16,661 nt of DNA from Isotricha intestinalis (Eukaryota > Ciliophora > Litostomatea > Vestibuliferida > Isotrichidae). The position numbers and the translations under genes are program-made. Each line of letters begins with the position of its first letter. Positions within the stretch are counted from its first letter, which is position 1. Below are positions 9,305 through 16,661 of the stretch, in pieces. The stretch lies in the NCBI GenBank assembly GCA_023807065.1, contig JAJJLU010004208.1, positions 1-16,661 of the forward strand, read 5' to 3'. The notes beneath the pieces were generated by a model. The model worked only from the letters and a program-made list of their open reading frames with translations, searched no databases and was not told the origin of the DNA.

Positions 9305-12208
9305 ATGATTGAAAAAGAAGATGAAAAAATTCAATCAAAAAAATTAAAAAATGATATGGATTTTATACCATTTAATTTACTAATTAATACTATATTAAAA
9401 GAAACAGATATTAAAAAAGAGATTGTAGAAGAAGAATATTCAGAATTATTTTATGAAACTTTAAATGGATTTGGGACAGCAGTATTTGAAAATTTAAAAT
9501 ATAAAGGAAATTTAAAAAATGGAATTTTAGATAGTAGAATGGAAAAAAAAATAAATAAAGAAACAGAAGACAAACCAAATTCACAAAACAATGATATTTT
9601 ATTCGAAAATTACAATGAATTTAATAATATGGATAATATAGAAACAACAAGTGAACTTTACTTTGAAGATGGAACAATATATAAAGGAACAATACATAAT
9701 AATATAATTGAAGGTTATGGAACATTTTTTTTTCCTACAGGGTCAAAATATACAGGAGAATTAAAAAAAGGTTTAAGAGATGGAAAAGGAATTTATGAAA
9801 ATAAAAATAGTAATATTTATTATGAAGGAGAGTGGAAAAATGGTTTAAAACATGGGAAAGGAATTTTAAAAAAAGAAAATATGATATATGATGGAGAATG
9901 GGAAAAAGGAATAATAAATGGATATGGGAATATTAAATGGTTAAAAACTAATAATTTTTATGAAGGAAATTTTAAAAATTCTTTATTAAATGGAAATGGA
10001 TGTATGATATGGAATGATGTTAATGAAAAATATCTTGGTCAATGGGAAAATAATTTTCAAAATGGAATTGGAGTTCATTTATATTATGAAAATAAAGGAG
10101 AATTTAAAATGTTAAGAAATAGATATTTTGGAGAATGGAAGAATGGAAAAAGAAATGGATTTGGAATTTTTTATTATTCTAATGGAAGTTTTTATAAAGG
10201 ATTATGGGAAAATGATAAAAAAAATGGATTTGGAATTATGAATTTTATTGATAGAACTCAATTTATTGGAATGTTTGAAAATGATAAAATGATGACTTCT
10301 ATTGAAAATTTAAATTGTGAAATTTTTAGTAGTGATACTAATAATAATGCTATTAATAGTTCTGTTTCTACTTTTTCTAAAAAGGATATTGGAAATAAAA
10401 GTATTTCAAAAAAAACTTCTCAAAGTATATTATTCAGAAAAAGTAGTTCTGTTAAAACTATATTTGAAAAAAAAACAGAAAAAATTAAAAATAATGATAA
10501 TCAAAATTTAAATGAAGTAGTATCATTAAAAGAAAAATTAATATTAGAAAAAATAAATACACCAAAATTATATTTAGATATATCAGATATAATATTATTA
10601 AATCCTGAAATAAAAGACCAATTAATAACATTAGATCATATTTTATTAAGAAATTTAACAGATATTTTTCATTGGTATAATTTAATAATTGGAAAGGAAA
10701 ATATAAAAGATATAGAATTTGGAACTTCTTTTGCAACAATGACAAATAATGAAGCAAAATCTATTTCTTCCATTCAAACTCCTAAAGTTCCAATTAATAA
10801 TTTAGTGAATATTAACAAAGAAAGTGAAGAAAAAAATAAAGAAAATAATTTAGTTAATATGGATTATGACTTAAATAATGATTTAAAATTTTGTATGGAA
10901 CTCAATCAATTATGGTTATTTTTAAGAGATACTATTGGTATTATTGATATTGATTTTACTATTGTTGATTTTGATAGAATATTTTTTAATGGTTCTAAAA
11001 ATTATATTGAAATGTTTTATATTCCTCCTGATATTAATAATAATAATAAAGAAATTTATAAATTTTTATATGAAACTTTAAATAAGGAAAAACATGATTT
11101 TAAATCAAATTATTTTCAATATATTCATTGTCAACAACCAAAGATTTTTGAACAAGGAAAAAGAATTATCAAAGATATTCATAATAAAAAAAATATAATT
11201 TTACAAAGAACATTTCATGAAATTTTCATTAGAATAGCATATTTTAGAAATATATTAAGAATCAAAAATGAAAATGAAATATTATTATTTAAAACAAATT
11301 ATAATATGAACATTATGAATAAAACAAATCTTTCTTTAGTTGAATCCACTAAAAATTTATTATCTTATATAAAACCATTTTGTGTAAATAAAAAAAGAGT
11401 TAATTCTTCTAAAACAGATTTATCAGGATTAACTTCTAGAACTCAAAATTTAAATTCTATTAAAAAAGATTTTGAGCAATTTTTAAATTATTATGAATCA
11501 ACATTATTTAAAATGTTTAACAAATTATATTTACTTTCAACAAATCATCCAAATCATAGTGATAAAACAGTAACTTATTATTTTTTATATAAGAAAATTT
11601 TATTAAAAGTGAAAGATGAAAAATTATTGAAAATTTTTAAATATAGAAGTGATTTTTGTGAAATGATACTATCAATTCCAACTAAATGTATTATTCCTCA
11701 AATTATGACAATAGGAAAAAAATCTTTTGTTATTGTGAAAGAAGATGAAAAATCTATTAATTCTTTAAAGGAAAGTAGTGATACAAATTTAGCAAAAAAA
11801 TATTTGAAATTATTAAATAATGAATTTAATTCATATGAATTTTATGAATTATTGTTTCATATTTGTAAAAGATATTCTGAATATAATAATAGTTTTTCTA
11901 AAGATTTTTCCTTTAATCAAGTTATTATTTCGCTTTATGAAATTATTCAAAAATATATTAATGAAGAAAAGGAAAAAAAAGAAAAAGGAATTTATAAAAA
12001 AAAATACTTTTATCCAAAATTAAAATCTCACATAATTTTAGAAGAAATTTTTGAAGCTAAAAGAAGAGAAGAGGAAGAAAGAAAAATTAGAGAGGAAGAA
12101 AATAAAAGAATAATGAAAGAAAGAGAAAATTTAAAAAATGAAGATAATAATGTTTTTATAGAAAAAGGAGAAAATGATTCAGATGAATATGATGATGACA
12201 ATTATTAA
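9305..12208 (+). CDS. MORN-repeat protein, radial spoke head 10 (RSPH10B)-like
   Basis: 967 residues from the first ATG; an in-frame TAA lies at 9278-9280, and the TTG at 9299 is not a credible start. A degenerate MORN-like piece at ~53-76 (LNGFGT...YKGNLKNG) is followed by a spacer. About eight full MORN repeats then run from ~126 to ~320, each of the form Y-x-G-x-W/F-x-N-x3-x-G-x-G; a partial repeat (FIGMFENDK) ends the array. The rest is helical: ~410-480 and ~525-565 contain NQLWLFLRDT...FTIVDFDRI, which resembles the region after the MORN array in RSPH10B. The end is an Arg/Glu helix (~918-948) and an Asp-rich tail. RSPH10B is a radial spoke head protein of motile cilia; whether this is the true orthologue is inference. 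The 3' two thirds (from 10100) lie in the left arm of the large palindrome. Confidence 0.75.
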   Translation: MIEKEDEKIQSKKLKNDMDFIPFNLLINTILKETDIKKEIVEEEYSELFYETLNGFGTAVFENLKYKGNLKNGILDSRMEKKINKETEDKPNSQNNDILFENYNEFNNMDNIETTSELYFEDGTIYKGTIHNNIIEGYGTFFFPTGSKYTGELKKGLRDGKGIYENKNSNIYYEGEWKNGLKHGKGILKKENMIYDGEWEKGIINGYGNIKWLKTNNFYEGNFKNSLLNGNGCMIWNDVNEKYLGQWENNFQNGIGVHLYYENKGEFKMLRNRYFGEWKNGKRNGFGIFYYSNGSFYKGLWENDKKNGFGIMNFIDRTQFIGMFENDKMMTSIENLNCEIFSSDTNNNAINSSVSTFSKKDIGNKSISKKTSQSILFRKSSSVKTIFEKKTEKIKNNDNQNLNEVVSLKEKLILEKINTPKLYLDISDIILLNPEIKDQLITLDHILLRNLTDIFHWYNLIIGKENIKDIEFGTSFATMTNNEAKSISSIQTPKVPINNLVNINKESEEKNKENNLVNMDYDLNNDLKFCMELNQLWLFLRDTIGIIDIDFTIVDFDRIFFNGSKNYIEMFYIPPDINNNNKEIYKFLYETLNKEKHDFKSNYFQYIHCQQPKIFEQGKRIIKDIHNKKNIILQRTFHEIFIRIAYFRNILRIKNENEILLFKTNYNMNIMNKTNLSLVESTKNLLSYIKPFCVNKKRVNSSKTDLSGLTSRTQNLNSIKKDFEQFLNYYESTLFKMFNKLYLLSTNHPNHSDKTVTYYFLYKKILLKVKDEKLLKIFKYRSDFCEMILSIPTKCIIPQIMTIGKKSFVIVKEDEKSINSLKESSDTNLAKKYLKLLNNEFNSYEFYELLFHICKRYSEYNNSFSKDFSFNQVIISLYEIIQKYINEEKEKKEKGIYKKKYFYPKLKSHIILEEIFEAKRREEEERKIREEENKRIMKERENLKNEDNNVFIEKGENDSDEYDDDNY

Positions 12209-13380
12209 TTATAATTAATATTTTTAATAGTTTTTTTATATAAAAGAGATTTTTTTCCAAAATAAATTGTTTAAAGGAATATTTATTAAATTATTTTAAA
12301 ATAATGCAAATTATTCTTAACTGAATGTAAATATATAAACTAAATGAAGTCTTAAGAGACAATATTTATATATTATGAAAGAAATTTATAATAATTATAT
12401 CAATTATTATAAAAAAAGTTAGAATAATCATACATACTGTATTTAATATTTTACAAAAAGTTCTATAGAATCATCATTTAATCTTTCCTCTTTATCTTCA
12501 CCAATTTTTTATATCATTGAGTTTAAACATCGTTATAACTCTTTATCATCTATATATTTAATTCTTTATTTATTTTAAAAAGATAAAGAAAGAAAAAGAA
12601 AATAATCATTAAAAAAAATAAAATAATGAAAAAAAGACATAAATAAAGAAAACAAAGGAGAGAAATTTAAAAGAGGAAACTGAGATTTTTGAAGAATTTG
12701 GATTATAAAAGAAAAAAATTCAGTAAAGTGTTATTCTTGTTATTTCCTTCATATTAATATTAGGCAGTATAAATTTAAAACTCTTTTTTTGAAGTTAAAG
12801 AAAAAAAATTTAAAACATTTTCTGAAAAAACGAAACCAATACTATATTTATTATGACTAACAATTTTAAAATGTTCCCTGAGAAATTAAATCTTTACTTA
12901 ATTATTATCATTATCATAATCTCTCTTTCACATAATTATTTCTTGAAATTGAGTTTTATCGTTTATTTAAAAATTATTTTTATAATTGAAAAACTTAACT
13001 TCAATTAAATAAAACTTTTAGAAAAATAATAAATGATAAATGATTTATTATCTAGAATATAATGTATTCATCTTAATTTCTTGGGAAATTTTTTTAATAA
13101 TTATTAGATTCCCGGAATTTACCATATTATCCATTTTAATAGCTATTCCCATAAATTGAATTTTTAAGCCATATTTGAGGAATTCCTTAAATTAAGACTA
13201 ATATTTAATAATTTCTAGTTACATTTACATTTATATTCATCAAATTTTGTTAATTCATTTAATTGTATTTTATTAAAAACCAAAAATTATTATAATAGAT
13301 AAATCATTATTTTTTTAAATTATATTGTTTTTTCTATTTGAATTCAGAATATTTTAATTTATTTATTGAATTGAACAAAA
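10100..13380 (+). repeat. Left arm of a large inverted repeat (palindrome)
   Basis: The sequence from 10100 to 13380 is matched in reverse complement by 13382-16661. I compared the arms line by line. Position p pairs with 26761-p over the outer part and 26762-p near the centre, so there is one net base of indel, at about 13220. Differences number about 25. The arm includes most of the MORN gene and half of the non-coding spacer. The left boundary is not established, because the matching arm runs off the right end of the window. Confidence 0.97.
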
Positions 13381-14552
13381 ATTTTGTTTAATTCAATAAA
13401 TAAATTAAAATATTCTGAATTCAAATAGAAAATAAAAAATAATTTAAAATAATAATGATTTTTCTATTATAATAATTTTTGGATTTTAATAAAATACAAT
13501 TAAATCAACTAACAAAATTTGATGAATATAAATGTAAACAAATTAGAAATTATTAAATATTAGTCTTAATTAAAGGAACTCCTCAAATATGGCTTAAAAA
13601 TTCAATTTATGGGAATAGCTATTAAAATGGATAATATGGTAAATTCCGGGAATCTAATAATTATTAAAAAAATTTCCCAAGAAATTAAGATGAATACATT
13701 ATATTCTAGATAATAAATCATTTATCATTTATTATTTTTCTAAAAGTTTTATTTAATTGAAGTTAAGTTTTTCAATTATAAAAATAATTTTTAAATAAAC
13801 GATAAAACTCAATTTCAAGAAATAATTATGTGAAAGAGAGATTATGATAATGATAATAATTAAGTAAAGATTTAATTTCTCAGGGAACATTTTAAAATTG
13901 TTAGTCATAATAAATATAGTATTGGTTTCGTTTTTTCAGAAAATGTTTTAAATTTTTTTTCTTTAACTTCAAAAAAAGAGTTTTAAATTTATACTGCCTA
14001 ATATTAATATGAAGGAAATAACAAGAATAACACTTTACTGAATTTTTTTCTTTTATAATCCAAATTCTTCAAAAATCTCAGTTTCCTCTTTTAAATTTCT
14101 CTCCTTTGTTTTCTTTATTTATGTCTTTTTTTCATTATTTTATTTTTTTTAATGATTATTTTCTTTTTCTTTCTTTATCTTTTTAAAATAAATAAAGAAT
14201 TAAATATATAGATGATAAAGAGTTATAACGATGTTTAAACTCAATGATATAAAAAATTGGTGAAGATAAAGAGGAAAGATTAAATGATGATTCTATAGAA
14301 CTTTTTGTAAAATATTAAATACAGTATGTATGATTATTCTAACTTTTTTTATAATAATTGATATAATTATTATAAATTTCTTTCATAATATATAAATATT
14401 GTCTCTTAAGACTTCATTTAGTTTATATATTTACATTCAGTTAAGAATAATTTGCATTATTTTAAAATAATTTAATAAATATTCCTTTAAACAATTTATT
14501 TTGGAAAAAAATCTCTTTTATATAAAAAAACTATTAAAAATATTAATTATAA
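12209..14552. other. Gene-free spacer between the two inverted MORN gene copies
   Basis: This 2344-bp stretch holds the 3' flanks of the two tail-to-tail MORN genes and the palindrome centre. I find no ORF with protein-like composition, no tRNA or rRNA signature, no telomere-type short repeat and no transposase. The two halves mirror each other. They are identical outside the innermost ~215 bp on each side. Confidence 0.7.
13166..13596. repeat. Diverged centre of the palindrome, one-base loop at 13381
   Basis: The exact centre is aacaaaa, a single A at 13381, then ttttgtt. The next ~215 bp on each side align clearly but contain about 15 differences, including the one-base indel and clusters near 13200-13260 and 13320-13335. 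Outside this zone the arms become identical for more than 1 kb. A transcript or single strand crossing it could form a very long hairpin. Confidence 0.85.
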
Positions 14553-16661
14553 TTAATAATTGTCATCATCATATTCATCTGAATCATTTTCTCCTTTTTC
14601 TATAAAAACATTATTATCTTCATTTTTTAAATTTTCTCTTTCTTTCATTATTCTTTTATTTTCTTCCTCTCTAATTTTTCTTTCTTCCTCTTCTCTTCTT
14701 TTAGCTTCAAAAATTTCTTCTAAAATTATGTGAGATTTTAATTTTGGATAAAAGTATTTTTTTTTATAAATTCCTTTTTCTTTATTTTTCTTTTCTTCAT
14801 TAATATATTTTTGAATAATTTCATAAAGCGAAATAATAACTTGATTAAAGGAAAAATCTTTAGAAAAACTATTATTATATTCAGAATATCTTTTACAAAT
14901 ATGAAACAATAATTCATAAAATTCATATGAATTAAATTCATTATTCAACAATTTCAAATATTTTTTTGCTAAATTTGTATCACTACTTTCCTTTAAAGAA
15001 TTAATAGATTTTTCATCTTCTTTCACAATAACAAAAGATTTTTTTCCTATTGTCATAATTTGAGGAATAATACATTTAGTTGGAATTGATAGTATCATTT
15101 CACAAAAATCACTTCTATATTTAAAAATTTTCAATAATTTTTCATCTTTCACTTTTAATAAAATTTTCTTATATAAAAAATAATAAGTTACTGTTTTATC
15201 ACTATGATTTGGATGATTTGTTGAAAGTAAATATAATTTGTTAAACATTTTAAATAATGTTGATTCATAATAATTTAAAAATTGCTCAAAATCTTTTTTA
15301 ATAGAATTTAAATTTTGAGTTCTAGAAGTTAATCCTGATAAATCTGTTTTAGAAGAATTAACTCTTTTTTTATTTACACAAAATGGTTTTATATAAGATA
15401 ATAAATTTTTAGTGGATTCAACTAAAGAAAGATTTGTTTTATTCATAATGTTCATATTATAATTTGTTTTAAATAATAATATTTCATTTTCATTTTTGAT
15501 TCTTAATATATTTCTAAAATATGCAATTCTAATGAAAATTTCATGAAATGTTCTTTGTAAAATTATATTTTTTTTATTATGAATATCTTTGATAATTCTT
15601 TTTCCTTGTTCAAAAATCTTTGGTTGTTGACAATGAATATATTGAAAATAATTTGATTTAAAATCATGTTTTTCCTTATTTAAAGTTTCATATAAAAATT
15701 TATAAATTTCTTTATTATTATTATTAATATCAGGAGGAATATAAAACATTTCAATATAATTTTTAGAACCATTAAAAAATATTCTATCAAAATCAACAAT
15801 AGTAAAATCAATATCAATAATACCAATAGTATCTCTTAAAAATAACCATAATTGATTGAGTTCCATACAAAATTTTAAATCATTATTTAAATCATAATCC
15901 ATATTAACTAAATTATTTTCTTTATTTTTATCTTCACTTTCTTTGTTAATATTCACTAAATTATTAATTGGAACTTTAGGAGTTTGAATAGAAGAAATAG
16001 ATTTTGTTTCATTATTTGTCATTGTTGCAAAAGAAGTTCCAAATTCTATATCTTTTATGTTTTCCTTTCCAATTATTAAATTATACCAATGAAAAATATC
16101 TGTTAAATTTCTTAATAAAATATGATCTAATGTTATTAATTGGTCTTTTATTTCAGGATTTAATAATATTATATCTGATATATCTAAATATAATTTTGGT
16201 GTATTTATTTTTTCTAATATTAATTTTTCTTTTAATGATACTACTTCATTTAAATTTTGATTATCATTATTTTTAATTTTTTCTGTTTTTTTTTCAAATA
16301 TAGTTTTAACAGAACTACTTTTTCTGAATAATATACTTTGAGAAGTTTTTTTTGAAATACTTTTATTTCCAATATCCTTTTTAGAAAAAGTAGAAACAGA
16401 ACTATTAATAGCATTATTATTAGTATCACTACTAAAAATTTCACAATTTAAATTTTCAATAGAAGTCATCATTTTATCATTTTCAAACATTCCAATAAAT
16501 TGAGTTCTATCAATAAAATTCATAATTCCAAATCCATTTTTTTTATCATTTTCCCATAATCCTTTATAAAAACTTCCATTAGAATAATAAAAAATTCCAA
16601 ATCCATTTCTTTTTCCATTCTTCCATTCTCCAAAATATCTATTTCTTAACATTTTAAATTC
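13382..16661 (-). repeat. Right arm of the large inverted repeat, cut by the window end
   Basis: Reverse complement of 10100-13380. The last 600 bases of the window match the left arm without a single difference, so the arm almost certainly continues past 16661. If it does, it may carry the rest of the MORN gene and possibly a second copy of the shared promoter and enolase-like gene. Confidence 0.97.
14553..16661 (-). CDS. Second copy of the RSPH10B-like MORN protein, 5' end outside the window
   Basis: This copy is open from the window edge to TAA at 14553-14555 and covers about residues 267-967 of the plus-strand copy. It lacks only the N-terminal part, including the first five or so MORN repeats, because the window stops. 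The Met codon at 16652 is internal (it corresponds to residue 269 of the other copy) and is not the start. Ten nucleotide differences separate the copies over this length, and four change the protein: Ala to Thr at ~484, Glu to Asp at ~509, and a Glu-to-Lys plus Lys-to-Asn pair at ~890-891 in a Lys/Glu-rich stretch. There is no frameshift or stop, so the copy looks intact and possibly expressed. Confidence 0.85.
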   Translation of the reverse strand, partial: EFKMLRNRYFGEWKNGKRNGFGIFYYSNGSFYKGLWENDKKNGFGIMNFIDRTQFIGMFENDKMMTSIENLNCEIFSSDTNNNAINSSVSTFSKKDIGNKSISKKTSQSILFRKSSSVKTIFEKKTEKIKNNDNQNLNEVVSLKEKLILEKINTPKLYLDISDIILLNPEIKDQLITLDHILLRNLTDIFHWYNLIIGKENIKDIEFGTSFATMTNNETKSISSIQTPKVPINNLVNINKESEDKNKENNLVNMDYDLNNDLKFCMELNQLWLFLRDTIGIIDIDFTIVDFDRIFFNGSKNYIEMFYIPPDINNNNKEIYKFLYETLNKEKHDFKSNYFQYIHCQQPKIFEQGKRIIKDIHNKKNIILQRTFHEIFIRIAYFRNILRIKNENEILLFKTNYNMNIMNKTNLSLVESTKNLLSYIKPFCVNKKRVNSSKTDLSGLTSRTQNLNSIKKDFEQFLNYYESTLFKMFNKLYLLSTNHPNHSDKTVTYYFLYKKILLKVKDEKLLKIFKYRSDFCEMILSIPTKCIIPQIMTIGKKSFVIVKEDEKSINSLKESSDTNLAKKYLKLLNNEFNSYEFYELLFHICKRYSEYNNSFSKDFSFNQVIISLYEIIQKYINEEKKNKEKGIYKKKYFYPKLKSHIILEEIFEAKRREEEERKIREEENKRIMKERENLKNEDNNVFIEKGENDSDEYDDDNY

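Noticed and set aside
13371..13391. Telomere or hairpin chromosome end at the palindrome centre
   Set aside because: No short tandem G/C-containing telomere-like repeat is present; the centre is ordinary A/T-rich sequence.
12209..14552. tRNA or other structured RNA gene in the spacer
   Set aside because: I looked for a T-loop-like GGTTCGA pattern and paired stems and found none. The strong secondary structure here comes only from the palindrome.
10100..16661. Transposable element with long terminal inverted repeats
   Set aside because: The arms meet without an internal region, encode a MORN protein and no transposase, and no outer boundary or target duplication is visible.

Overview
This is very A+T-rich eukaryotic nuclear DNA (roughly four fifths A/T by eye) from a flagellated or ciliated protist-like organism. 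The evidence for a eukaryote is an axonemal gene set, Asn/Lys-rich low-complexity proteins, and a 35-nt GT-AG intron with a TTAAC branch-like site. All four visible stop codons are TAA, Gln is encoded by CAA, and no in-frame stop interrupts a long gene, so TAA is a true stop here. My leading guess is a ciliate that does not read TAA as Gln (for example a gut/rumen litostome), because the intron is tiny and of GTA...TAG form. An AT-rich zoosporic anaerobic gut fungus is the main alternative. The sequence alone does not settle this.

Layout. 22-1386 (-): coiled-coil protein with an N-terminal CxxC and a C-terminal CxxC...H motif. 1765-7238 (-): giant low-complexity protein of 1812 residues with a 35-nt intron (7136-7170) near its 5' end; it has two or three folded islands and is possibly centrosomal or basal-body. 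7646-9241 (-): ENO4-like divergent enolase with an N-terminal docking/dimerisation helix pair; several catalytic residues look lost. 9305-12208 (+): MORN-repeat protein resembling radial spoke head protein RSPH10B, divergently transcribed from the enolase-like gene with only 63 bp between the start codons. 12209-14552: gene-free spacer. 14553-16661 (-): second, inverted copy of the MORN gene, cut by the window edge.

The main structural feature is a near-perfect palindrome: about 3.28 kb from 10100 to 13380 is repeated in inverse orientation from 13382 to 16661, with a one-base centre at 13381. It is still matching where the window ends, so its true size is unknown. The arms are not identical. 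I aligned them by eye and found 10 substitutions confined to 10702-11977 (four change amino acids). About 1.2 kb of mostly non-coding sequence is identical, and about 15 differences fall in the innermost ~215 bp. This mosaic suggests gene conversion between real arms, or the joining of two haplotypes, rather than a simple copy-back duplicate.

Functionally, at least two neighbours (ENO4-like and RSPH10B-like) point to the axoneme (central apparatus and radial spoke), and the other two are long coiled-coil or low-complexity proteins of the sort common at basal bodies and cilia. The window may therefore be a small cluster of motility genes, two of which share a bidirectional promoter.
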